64,000 bases of DNA from contig NZ_JAUSUH010000002.1 of NCBI RefSeq assembly GCF_030813595.1, forward strand, positions 434,001 to 498,000, read 5' to 3'. The notes below the pieces were generated by a model. The model did not search any database and was not told the origin of the DNA. It saw only the letters and a list, made by a program, of their open reading frames with translations. The translations under genes and the position numbers were made by a program. This document shows, piece by piece, positions 53,914 through 62,145 of this stretch; within the stretch, counting starts at the first letter, position 1; each line of letters starts with the position of its first letter. The DNA is from Ancylobacter vacuolatus. GTDB taxonomy: Bacteria; Pseudomonadota; Alphaproteobacteria; Rhizobiales; Xanthobacteraceae.

Positions 53914-55020
53914 TCAGGGCGCGCTCTGAATCATCGATTGCGACCAGTCGTCGAGAAAGCGCTTCCGCCGGGCGGCATCCTGCACCGCCAGCAGGGCCGG
54001 CCCCACAGTGATCGGGCGGGCGATGCCCGACGTCACCACGTCAGGCCCTTCAATGCCCGGAGGCGCCGCACCGTCCAGCCCGAAGAAGAAGGACTGGCTC
54101 TGTCCCACGCCCTGGCCCCGCTCGGACAGCAGATAGTCGATGAAGCGGCCAGCCAGGCCCGTATTCGGCGCATGGGCCGGCACCATCGCGCCGCGGCTCA
54201 GCACCAGCGTGTAGTCCGCCGGCATGATGATGCCGATCGGCTGGCCGCGCCGCATCCGCTCATAGGCGTAGGAGCCAAGCATATTGTAGCCGATCAGCAA
54301 CCGGCCCGCCGCCACCTCGTCGAGTATTTCCGAGGTGCAGCAGCGCACGACGACCTGCGCACGGCCCAGGCTCTCCAGCAATCGGCCATAGGTGGTCGTC
54401 GTCTGCCGGGCATCGTTGAAGGCCAGGAGATAACCGATGCCCGAGAGCCGCACATCATAGGTGCCCACCCGGCCGCGATAGCGATCGGCCTCGCGCCGGA
54501 GCAGTTCGGCGAGTTCGAGATGGGTGCGCGGCACGTCGGCGGCAGGCACGCTGTCGCGGTTATAGACCATCACGATCGGCTCGAAGGTGAAGCCGAACAC
54601 CTCGTCCCGCCAGTTCGCCCAGCGTGGGGCGCGGGGCAGGTTCGGGCCGTCGACCCGCTGGGCGCAGCCGTCATTGGCCAGCTTCACCAGCTGGTCCACC
54701 GAAGAGGACAGCAGAACGTCGCCGAGCGGACGGCCCTCCTGGCACGCCCGGGCGGCGGCAGAGAACAGATCGTTGGTCACATATTCCAGTATCTCGACCG
54801 TCGTGCCAGGCGTGAGCTGCTGGAAATCCTGAATCAGCGGCGCCAGTGCGGAGAGGTCCGTCGCGGCATGGATCGACAGCGTGTCCGATGGGGTACCGGG
54901 GGCTGGAAACCGCGTCATGGTCTGGCTATGCGCGCCCAGGCTCATGGCGAGCAGCAGGGCGGCGCCGATCGAAGCGGCCAGAGCGACAGCCGGAACACGG
55001 CGCCCGGTGAAACGGCTCAT
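53914..55020 (-). CDS. Extracellular solute-binding protein in a two-component operon
   Basis: 368 residues from ATG 55020, which overlaps the kinase stop by 4 bp. Signal peptide 'VALAASIGAALLLAMSLGAHSQ'; the body ('LSIHAATDLSALAPLIQDFQQLTPGTTVEILEYVTNDLFSAA', 'GDVLLSSSVDQLVKLANDG') is the type 2 binding fold of iron(III)/AfuA-like proteins. No permease or ATPase genes accompany it. Cotranscription with tctD-tctE suggests it presents a ligand to the sensor kinase rather than to a transporter. Confidence 0.85.
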   Translation of the reverse strand: MSRFTGRRVPAVALAASIGAALLLAMSLGAHSQTMTRFPAPGTPSDTLSIHAATDLSALAPLIQDFQQLTPGTTVEILEYVTNDLFSAAARACQEGRPLGDVLLSSSVDQLVKLANDGCAQRVDGPNLPRAPRWANWRDEVFGFTFEPIVMVYNRDSVPAADVPRTHLELAELLRREADRYRGRVGTYDVRLSGIGYLLAFNDARQTTTTYGRLLESLGRAQVVVRCCTSEILDEVAAGRLLIGYNMLGSYAYERMRRGQPIGIIMPADYTLVLSRGAMVPAHAPNTGLAGRFIDYLLSERGQGVGQSQSFFFGLDGAAPPGIEGPDVVTSGIARPITVGPALLAVQDAARRKRFLDDWSQSMIQSAP

Positions 55021-56408
55021 GCGAATTCCCGTCCTTGTATCGCCAGCGACAGCACCACGACGAAGCCAACCGCCCCCTTCGCCACGAAGGAGAGCCCCCC
55101 ACCATGGGCGGCGGCCACCTCCGCCGTGATCGACAGGCCGAGCCCCGACCCCTTGCCATCGGCGGAGGGCGCGCCGAAGCGCTGAACCACCCGCGCCCAC
55201 TGCGCCGGCGCAATGCCCGGGCCATCATCCTCCACCTCGACCACCGCCATGTCCTGACGCCGCGACAGCCGCACCGTGATGCGTGACGGCGCGCCATGGC
55301 GCAGGGCGTTGTCGACGATGTTCTTGATCGCCTCCGCGAGGTTGACCGGATCGCCGCTCACGATCAGCGGCGCGGGGGGCGCGTGCAGGGTGACGAGAAT
55401 GTCCCGCTCCAGCGTGTCGGGGATCGCGTCGTCGAGCGCGCGCCGCGTCAGCTCGGCGAGGTCCACCGGCGAACCCGCCACCGCCCGCTCCCGATGCGCC
55501 ACCATGGCATGGCTGAGCAGTTGGTTGGCGAGCCGGGAGAGCTGCCCGGTGCGGACGCGAATACGGTCGAGATGCTTGCGTCCCTCCGGCGTCACCTGGT
55601 CATTCGCGAGCAGGTCGACCTGGCCCTCCAGGGCGGCCAGCGGCGTGCGGAGCTGGTGCGCCGCGTCAGCGATGAATTGCTGCATCAGCTCGACCCGGGC
55701 ACGCAGCCGCTCGATGAAGCCGTTGATCTCCGCCACGAACGGGGCCAGCTCGCGCGGGGTGGAGACGCTGACCAGCGTCAGGTCGAGCGGGTCGCGCTGG
55801 CGGATCGCCGCCTCCAGCCGGCTGATCGGTGCCAGCGCCCGGCGCACGGCGAAGATCGTGCCCCCGATGGCGATCGCCCCCATGACACCGACCAGGATGA
55901 AGGAGCGGAAGGTGAGGTCGCGCGCCAGCGCCTGGCGCGCTTCCACGGTCTGGGCAACGATGACGACGGCGTCGCCGCGCATCTGCGGGTCGTCGAAGCG
56001 GCGCGACACCCGGGCCACGCGCACGACCTCGCCATCGAAGGTCGCGTTCTCGACCAGCGCCTTGTCGGGGGAGGCCTCCGCCGCCGCCGGATCGGCAAGG
56101 CTTTCATAACCGGTCATCGTGCGCCCGGCCGGATCGAGCACACGGTAGAAGATGCGGTCACGATCCGACAAGGCCAGCAGTTCGAAGGCGGAGACGGGAA
56201 GTGCGATCTCCGGCTCGCCCTCCTGCACCTGGATGGCGTCGGCGATCTGGTAGGCCGCGCCGAGCAACAGGCGGTCATAGGCTTCGTCGGCGGCCTGGCG
56301 GGCCGAGTACCAGGCAGCGGTCATCAGCACCGCCGCGCCGAACACCAGCACCAGCGACATGAGAGCAAACAGGCGGACGAACAGCGAAGGCTCACGCCGG
56401 GCCATCAA
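55017..56408 (-). CDS. tctE: TctE-like sensor histidine kinase
   Basis: 463 residues. Membrane helices at about 12-32 and 170-190 bracket a periplasmic sensor with 'RLLLGAAYQIADAIQVQEGEPEIALPVSAFELLA' (2CSK_N type). HAMP, then HisKA 'FIADAAHQLRTPLAALEGQVDLL', and HATPase 'IKNIVDNALRHG', 'VEDDGPGI', 'GSGLGLSITAEVAAAHGG'. TctE kinases control tricarboxylate transport with TctD. Its start overlaps the tctD stop by 17 bp. Confidence 0.92.
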   Translation of the reverse strand: MMARREPSLFVRLFALMSLVLVFGAAVLMTAAWYSARQAADEAYDRLLLGAAYQIADAIQVQEGEPEIALPVSAFELLALSDRDRIFYRVLDPAGRTMTGYESLADPAAAEASPDKALVENATFDGEVVRVARVSRRFDDPQMRGDAVVIVAQTVEARQALARDLTFRSFILVGVMGAIAIGGTIFAVRRALAPISRLEAAIRQRDPLDLTLVSVSTPRELAPFVAEINGFIERLRARVELMQQFIADAAHQLRTPLAALEGQVDLLANDQVTPEGRKHLDRIRVRTGQLSRLANQLLSHAMVAHRERAVAGSPVDLAELTRRALDDAIPDTLERDILVTLHAPPAPLIVSGDPVNLAEAIKNIVDNALRHGAPSRITVRLSRRQDMAVVEVEDDGPGIAPAQWARVVQRFGAPSADGKGSGLGLSITAEVAAAHGGGLSFVAKGAVGFVVVLSLAIQGREFA

Positions 56409-57066
56409 TCACCATCTGGTAGCCGAAGCCCCGCACCGTGACGATCTGGGCGCGGGCGCCCTCGATCTTGCGGCGCAGGCGGCCGATATAAAGCTCGACG
56501 GCATTGGGGCCGGGCGCCTCGTCATGGCCGAACATGCGGTCGAGCAGTTCGTCCTTGCCGAAGACGCGGCCGGGCCGCGACGACAGGATCTCGAGCAGGG
56601 TGAGCTCGCGCCGCTTGAGATGGACCTCGCAGTCGCCCACCCGCACCATCCGGGTGAGACGGTCGATGCTGATGTCGCCGCAGCGCAGCAGATTGGTCGC
56701 CTCCCCGCCATTGCGCCGGATGAGCGCCCGCACCCGGGCTTCGAGCTCGCGGAAGTCGAAGGGCTTCACCAGATAGTCGTCGGCGCCGATGTCGAGCGCA
56801 TCCACGCGGTCCTCCACCCGCGAGCGGGCGGTGAGGATCAGCACGGGCGTCGTCGAGCCGCGCGCGCGCAGTTGCGCCAGAAGGCTGAATCCATCGAGTC
56901 CCGGCAGCATCACATCGAGAATGACGAGGTCGTAGCTGGTGCGGCTCAGCACCTCCATGCCTGCGGCGCCGTCGACCTCCCAGTCGACCGCATGACCGAT
57001 CCGGCTGAGGCGGCCGATGATCGCCTCGCCGACATCCCTCGTGTCTTCGACCAGCAGGATACGCAT
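56392..57066 (-). CDS. tctD: TctD-like OmpR-family response regulator
   Basis: 224 residues. Receiver domain with acidic pocket E7-D8, phosphoacceptor D51 in 'YDLVILDVMLPGLDG' and Lys in 'DDYLVKPFDFREL'; OmpR winged HTH with 'VHLKRRELTLLEILSSRPGRVFGKDELLDRMFG' and 'VELYIGRLRRKIEGARAQIVTVRGFGYQM'. Divergent from tctC, which it probably activates. Confidence 0.94.
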   Translation of the reverse strand: MRILLVEDTRDVGEAIIGRLSRIGHAVDWEVDGAAGMEVLSRTSYDLVILDVMLPGLDGFSLLAQLRARGSTTPVLILTARSRVEDRVDALDIGADDYLVKPFDFRELEARVRALIRRNGGEATNLLRCGDISIDRLTRMVRVGDCEVHLKRRELTLLEILSSRPGRVFGKDELLDRMFGHDEAPGPNAVELYIGRLRRKIEGARAQIVTVRGFGYQMVIDGPA

Positions 57067-57286
57067 CTGTCACCCGGCCCGCGGCGCCTGTCGCAAAGAC
57101 AGCTGTATGACAGGAAATCGCTCTAGCAAAGCTCCTCCAAGCACCGCGCAGACGGTGCCGTAAGAGTGGAGGAACGTCCGGCCAGCGCAGGCACAGCCCG
57201 CGTGGCTTCCGCAACTCCGCTGACCTTTCGAGCCGCCCCGCAGGCGCGGCGAGGCGATGGCACAGAGTTTTCGGAGGAGCCCCACG

Positions 57287-58258
57287 ATGAACGCCACTTT
57301 CACGAAATTCGCCTTGGCCGGCCTGGTGAGCGCGTTGCTCGCCGGCGGCGCGGTTGCCCTGCCGCAGAAGACCGAATGCCTTGCCGGCGCCAAGCCGGGC
57401 GGCGGCTTCGACGTCACCTGCCGGCTCGCGGCCAATTCGCTGCTCGCCGCCAAGCTGATCGAACAGCCCATGGTCGTCACCTATATGGAAGGCGGCGTCG
57501 GCGCCATCGCCTATAACCACGTCGTCGGCAAGCGGGCAGCCGATCCCAGCCTCATCGTCGCCGCCTCCACCGGCTCGGCGCTGCTGCTCGCCCAGGGCAA
57601 GTTCGGCAGCCATGACGAGAACGCCGTCCGCTGGATCGGCGCGCTAGGCGCCGATTACGGCGTCATCGTTGTCAGCGCCGATTCGCCCTACAAGACGCTG
57701 AAGGAACTCTCCGACGCCTATGGCGCCAACCCGGCCAGCTTCCCGATCGGCGGCGGCGGTGCCGTCGGCAGTCAGGACTGGATGAAGGCCGCGCTCATCG
57801 CCAAGGGCGCCGGGCAGGACCCGAAGAAGATGCGCTATGTCGCGCTTGAAGGCGGCGGCGCGGTGCTGACCTCGCTGGAGGGCGGGCACATCAAGATCGG
57901 CGCCGGCGACGCTTCGGAAATGGTCAAGCACCATCTGGCGGGCAAGGTCCGCATCCTCGCCGTCATGTCGCCCGAGCGCCTGACCGGCGATCTCGCCAAT
58001 ATTCCGACCACGCGCGAGCAGGGCTATGATTTCGACTGGGTGATCTGGCGCGGCTATTACACCGGCGCCAAGGTCAGCGATGCGGACTATGCCGCCTGGA
58101 CCGACGCCTTCGGCAAGCTCGTGCAGACGCCCGAGTTCAAGGCAGAACTCGCGGCGCGTGGCCTGTTTCCCTACACCCTCATCGGCCCCGCATTCGACGC
58201 CAAGGTGAAGAGCGACGTGCTGCGCTTCAAGACGCTGGCCAAGGAAGCCGGCCTCTAA
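57287..58258 (+). CDS. tctC: TctC-family tricarboxylate-binding protein (Bug family)
   Basis: 323 residues from ATG 57287, preceded by GGAGGAG. Signal peptide to about 'GGAVALPQ' (26). 'TECLAGAKPGGGFDVTCRLAANSLL' is the Bug-family substrate loop, followed by 'YMEGGVGAIAYNHVVGKRAADP' and 'HHLAGKVRILAVMSPERL'. It feeds a carboxylate such as citrate or a related acid to TctA/TctB encoded next. Confidence 0.92.
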   Translation: MNATFTKFALAGLVSALLAGGAVALPQKTECLAGAKPGGGFDVTCRLAANSLLAAKLIEQPMVVTYMEGGVGAIAYNHVVGKRAADPSLIVAASTGSALLLAQGKFGSHDENAVRWIGALGADYGVIVVSADSPYKTLKELSDAYGANPASFPIGGGGAVGSQDWMKAALIAKGAGQDPKKMRYVALEGGGAVLTSLEGGHIKIGAGDASEMVKHHLAGKVRILAVMSPERLTGDLANIPTTREQGYDFDWVIWRGYYTGAKVSDADYAAWTDAFGKLVQTPEFKAELAARGLFPYTLIGPAFDAKVKSDVLRFKTLAKEAGL

Positions 58259-58327
58259 GTCCAACCGACTCGCCTGCGGCCTCGCCAGCGCGCGGGGCCG
58301 CCCCGTGCGGCCAGCCAGGATCACGCC

Positions 58328-58807
58328 ATGGACGCCCCTCAACGCCCCCTCGCCGGTTCGCTCAGCAATCGGCTTGCCGCGCTCGCCCTGCTGGTGTTCA
58401 GCCTGATCTATGGCTATGCCGGCAGCGGGATCGAGTACGCCTTCTCCTCCGATCCGCTGGGCCCGCGCGTGTTTCCGGTGCTGCTCGCCGCGATTCTCGC
58501 CCTGCTGTCGCTGATCTACCTCTTCGTTCCCGGCCGGTCCGAGGCTTGGCCGCAGGGCATGGTGCTGATGCGCTGCATCGCGCTGCCGGCGCTGGTGCTC
58601 ATCGCCGCGCTGCTGTTCGAGCCGATCGGCTTTGCCGGCGCGATGTTCGTCATGACCGCGGGCGTCGGCCGGATTTTCGGCGCCTCCTGGCGCGCCTCGC
58701 TGATCGGCGGGCTGGTGCAGGCGGCGCTCTGGTACCTCGTCTTCGGCTATCTGCTCGACGTCTATCTTCCCGTAGGCGAGCTTTTCGCCGCCTCGCGCCG
58801 GGGCTAG
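58328..58807 (+). CDS. tctB: TctB-family membrane subunit
   Basis: 159 residues with four predicted membrane helices. 'YAFSSDPLGPRVFPVLLAAILALLSLIYL' is the characteristic TctB entry. Small subunit of the tripartite tricarboxylate transporter; 7 bp before tctA. Confidence 0.9.
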   Translation: MDAPQRPLAGSLSNRLAALALLVFSLIYGYAGSGIEYAFSSDPLGPRVFPVLLAAILALLSLIYLFVPGRSEAWPQGMVLMRCIALPALVLIAALLFEPIGFAGAMFVMTAGVGRIFGASWRASLIGGLVQAALWYLVFGYLLDVYLPVGELFAASRRG

Positions 58808-58814
58808 CACAATC

Positions 58815-60314
58815 ATGACTCTCGATTATCTCTGGACCGGCTTTTCCGTCGCGCTGAGCTGGCAGAACCTGCTGATCGGCCTTGTCGGCTGCTTCCTCGG
58901 CACCATCATCGGCGCGCTGCCGGCCATCGGTCCGATCAACGGCATCGCCCTGCTGCTGCCGATCGCCTACACGCTCGGCCTGCCGCCCGAGAGCACGATG
59001 ATCCTGCTCGCCGCCATCTATACCGGCTCGGAATATGGCGGGCGTATTTCTTCCATCCTTCTCAACGTCCCGGGCGATGCCGGCGCGGTGATGACGGCGC
59101 TGGACGGCAACCCGCTGGCGCGGCAGGGGCGGGCGGGCGAGGCGCTGATGATCAGCGGCCTCTCCTCCTTTGTCGGCGGCATCATCGGCGTGGTGGGCCT
59201 GACGCTGTTCGCCCCCTTCCTCGCCAGCCTCGCCATCGGCTTCGGCCCGGCGGAGTATTTCGTGCTGATGGTCTTTGCCTTCGCCACGCTGGGCTCGATG
59301 GTCGGCAGCCAGCCGGTCAAGACGCTGATCGGCTGCGTGCTCGGGCTGATGCTGGCCACCGTCGGGCTCGACCCGACCTCGGGGGCCTATCGCTTCACCT
59401 TCGACAGCCCGGAGCTCGGCGACGGCATTGACTTCGTGGTGCTGGTGATCGGCCTGTTCTCGATCTCCGAAGCCATGCTGATGCTGGAGAGCCACGCCAC
59501 CGGAACCTCGATCGTCGGCAAGGTCGGGCGCACCTTCGTGCGCTGGAAGGACGTTGTCTTCACCACCGGCGCCACGCTGCGCGGCTCGATCATCGGCTTT
59601 GTCGTCGGTGTGCTGCCGGGGACCGGCGCCTCGGTGGCGAGCGCGGTTTCCTACACGCTGGAAAAGCGCGTCTCCGACCGTGACGGCACCTTCGGCAAGG
59701 GCGACATGCGCGGCCTCGCCTCGCCGGAAGCAGCGAACAATTCCTGCGCCGCCGGCGCCTTCGTGCCCATGCTGACCCTCGGGGTGCCCGGCAGCGGCAC
59801 CACGGCGGTGATGCTCGGCGCGCTGATGCTCTACAACATCCAGCCGGGGCCCCAGCTCTTTGCCGAACGGCCGGAAATCGTCGGCGGCCTGATCGCCTCG
59901 CTCTATATCGGCAACGTGCTTCTACTGCTGCTCAACATCCCCTTTGTCGGCATCTTCTCGCGCCTGCTGCTGCTGCCGAACTGGATATTGGTGCCCGGTA
60001 TCCTCGTCCTGTCGGTGGTGGGCGTCTATTCGACCCATGCCAGCGTCGAGGCTGTCCTGCTCATGCTGGGCATCGGCTGCATGGGCTGGCTGCTGCGCAA
60101 GCTCGGCTTCGACATGGCGCCGATCATCCTCGGCTTCGTGCTCGGCAAGGTGATGGAGGTTAACCTGCGCAATGCGCTGGCCATCAGCGGCGGCGAGCTC
60201 AGCATTCTGTTCCAGAGCCACATCTCGATCATTCTGTGGGTGCTCGCGGCCTTCGTCGCGGTGGGGCCGTGGGCGCTGCAGCGCTGGTCGCGTCGGCGCG
60301 CGGCGCGCGTTTGA
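58815..60314 (+). CDS. tctA: TctA-family permease
   Basis: 499 residues, about 11 helices. TctA signature 'IIGALPAIGPINGIALLLPIAYTLGL' and 'GSEYGGRISSILLNVPGDAGAVMTALDG', 'SPEAANNSCAAGAFVPMLTLGVPGSGTTAVM'. Large ion-driven subunit of the transporter; last gene of tctCBA. Confidence 0.94.
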   Translation: MTLDYLWTGFSVALSWQNLLIGLVGCFLGTIIGALPAIGPINGIALLLPIAYTLGLPPESTMILLAAIYTGSEYGGRISSILLNVPGDAGAVMTALDGNPLARQGRAGEALMISGLSSFVGGIIGVVGLTLFAPFLASLAIGFGPAEYFVLMVFAFATLGSMVGSQPVKTLIGCVLGLMLATVGLDPTSGAYRFTFDSPELGDGIDFVVLVIGLFSISEAMLMLESHATGTSIVGKVGRTFVRWKDVVFTTGATLRGSIIGFVVGVLPGTGASVASAVSYTLEKRVSDRDGTFGKGDMRGLASPEAANNSCAAGAFVPMLTLGVPGSGTTAVMLGALMLYNIQPGPQLFAERPEIVGGLIASLYIGNVLLLLLNIPFVGIFSRLLLLPNWILVPGILVLSVVGVYSTHASVEAVLLMLGIGCMGWLLRKLGFDMAPIILGFVLGKVMEVNLRNALAISGGELSILFQSHISIILWVLAAFVAVGPWALQRWSRRRAARV

Positions 60315-60377
60315 GGGGCGCGGAGCGCTTCAAGCACAGCGGGCATTGCGCCATCGTGGCGCCCTGATGGCCTGATC

Positions 60378-60393
60378 CTGCGCGAAAGCGCAG
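60378..60393. other. Small hairpin in the tctA - L,D-transpeptidase gap
   Basis: CTGCGC-GAAA-GCGCAG forms a 6-bp stem closed by a GNRA tetraloop, about 64 bp after the tctA stop. No U-run. The remaining ~190-bp gap shows no gene. Confidence 0.4.
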
Positions 60394-60506
60394 GGCAGGG
60401 CTGCGCTTGCCACGGAGGCCCTGCAAGCGCTAACTCATCCCGGCGAAAAGCAGGTGGCCCGGCCGGACCCGGCCTCTCCTTCGCGAACAGCACGGGAAGC
60501 TCATAT

Positions 60507-61211
60507 ATGATCAGCGACGGTCGCAACGCCGATGCCGGCACGATGAACGAGTACGCTCGGCAGCGGGCGGGGCGGCTCAGCCGCCGGTCGTTCCTGGCCG
60601 GCTCGGCGATCAGCCTTGGCGCGCTCGGGCTGGCCGGCTGCGCCAATCCCGACGGTATGAGCCTCGCCGAGGCGGCGAAGGTCTACGGCCCGGTGCCGGA
60701 GGAGAAATTCCCGATTCCGGCCGTCGATGTCAGCAAGGTCAATCCGAAATATTTCCGCCGCACCGTCCGCTACGAGACGGCGGAGGCGCCGGGAACCCTT
60801 ATCGTCGACCCCAAGAATTACTACGTCTACCGCGTCGAGGAAGACGGCATGGCGACCCGCTACGGGGCCAATGTCGGGCGCCAGGGCTTCCTGTGGAGCG
60901 GCGACGCTTATGTCGGACGCAAGAGCGAATGGGCGACCTGGACGCCGCCCAGGGAAATGATCAAGCGCCAGCCCGAAGTGGCGAAATATGCCCGCGGCAT
61001 GCCGGGCGGCCTCGACAATCCGCTCGGCGCGCGCACCCTGCATCTCTATCAGAACGGCGTCTACACGCTGTACACGATCTACGCGACCAGCGATCCCGAA
61101 TCGATCGGCTCCGGCGTGACCAGCGGCTGCGTCGGCCTGCTGAGTCAGGACATGATCCAGCTTTACGATAGCACCCCGGTCAAGACCAAGGTCGTCGTCC
61201 TGCCGGCCTGA
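60507..61211 (+). CDS. L,D-transpeptidase-like lipoprotein
   Basis: 234 residues. Tat-like lipoprotein signal 'RRSFLAGSAISLGALGLAGC'. YkuD-type fold: 'FRRTVRYETAEAPGTLIVDPKNYYVYRV', then catalytic Cys208 in 'SGVTSGCVGLLSQD'. The partner histidine normally in H-G-T is here 'YTIYATSDP', and the Arg after S-G-C-V is Gly, so activity may be altered or the protein may belong to a divergent subgroup. Predicted to act on peptidoglycan or lipoprotein cross-links in the periplasm. Confidence 0.82.
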   Translation: MISDGRNADAGTMNEYARQRAGRLSRRSFLAGSAISLGALGLAGCANPDGMSLAEAAKVYGPVPEEKFPIPAVDVSKVNPKYFRRTVRYETAEAPGTLIVDPKNYYVYRVEEDGMATRYGANVGRQGFLWSGDAYVGRKSEWATWTPPREMIKRQPEVAKYARGMPGGLDNPLGARTLHLYQNGVYTLYTIYATSDPESIGSGVTSGCVGLLSQDMIQLYDSTPVKTKVVVLPA

Positions 61212-61283
61212 AGCTGCCCGACGGGCCGGCGTTTCAGCCATGCCCCGGGGCGGCGCGGCGCCAACGGCCTCGCACCAAACCCC

Positions 61284-62072
61284 TCACGCTGTTTCCTTGG
61301 CAAGCCATGTCAGGCCGTCCACCGTCGCGCCGCGCGGGTTGTATTCGCAGCCGATGAAGCCGTCATAGCCCGCCTCTGCAAGCGCGCGCCGAACCTCGTT
61401 GAAATCGATCCCGGCGCTCCCGGGCTCGTGGCGCCCCGGATGGTCGGCAATGTGGACATGGCCGATGGCACCGGCATGGGCGCGGATCTGCGCCAGCGGG
61501 TCGAGCCCGCTATTGACGGTGTGGAACACATCGAGCAGCAGGCGAATATTGCCGCGGCCCGTTTCGGCGATGGCGGCGGCGGCCTCGTCCGGCGTCTCGA
61601 CGAAATAATCCGGGACCGCCCCCGCGCTCATCGCCTCGACGAGGATCACCACGCCCCGCTCGGCCGCGCGATCGGCCGCCCAGGCGAGGTTCTCGATGTA
61701 GCAGTCCCGGTGCGCCGGCTGGCGTAGCGGCTTCGGCAGGATGCCGGCCATCGCATGCAGCATGCCGACCCCGATGGTCGCGGCATAGTCCAGCCCGGCG
61801 GCGACGCTGGCGCGGAACTCGGCGCGCCGCTCCGGGAAGATCGCCAGCCCCTTCTCGCCCTTGGCCGCATCGCCAGAGTAAAGCCCGAACTGGACATAGG
61901 GCAGGCCGGTCTCTTCCAGCCATTGCGCCATCTGCGCGGCGGGAACGCCATAGGGGGCGGGATGCTCGACCGCCGAGAAGCCATGGAGCCTGGCGGCGCG
62001 GAAACGCTCAGGGAAGGCAAGCTCGGTGAAGAGAAAGCCGAGATGAGCGCTGTAGCGGTAGCGTTGTGTCAT
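61284..62072 (-). CDS. Hydroxypyruvate isomerase-family TIM-barrel protein
   Basis: 262 residues from ATG 62072 (62096 possible). 'SAHLGFLFTELAFPERFRAARLHGFSAVEHPAPYGVPAAQM', 'VVILVEAMS', 'IRLLLDVFHTVNSGLD', 'GHVHIADHPGRHEPGSAGIDF' and 'FIGCEYNPRG' provide the Glu/Asp/His/Glu metal set of the Hyi/xylose-isomerase-like fold. Converts hydroxypyruvate and tartronate semialdehyde in Hyi proper; here it follows a TctA/B operon, so it may process an imported hydroxy acid. Confidence 0.85.
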   Translation of the reverse strand: MTQRYRYSAHLGFLFTELAFPERFRAARLHGFSAVEHPAPYGVPAAQMAQWLEETGLPYVQFGLYSGDAAKGEKGLAIFPERRAEFRASVAAGLDYAATIGVGMLHAMAGILPKPLRQPAHRDCYIENLAWAADRAAERGVVILVEAMSAGAVPDYFVETPDEAAAAIAETGRGNIRLLLDVFHTVNSGLDPLAQIRAHAGAIGHVHIADHPGRHEPGSAGIDFNEVRRALAEAGYDGFIGCEYNPRGATVDGLTWLAKETA

Positions 62073-62145
62073 GGTCGCGGGATCCTGGCCAGGCAATGGG
62101 GGCGCCGCTGGTCCGAGGGCCAGCGCGGCATGTCCGCCTGAGGGG

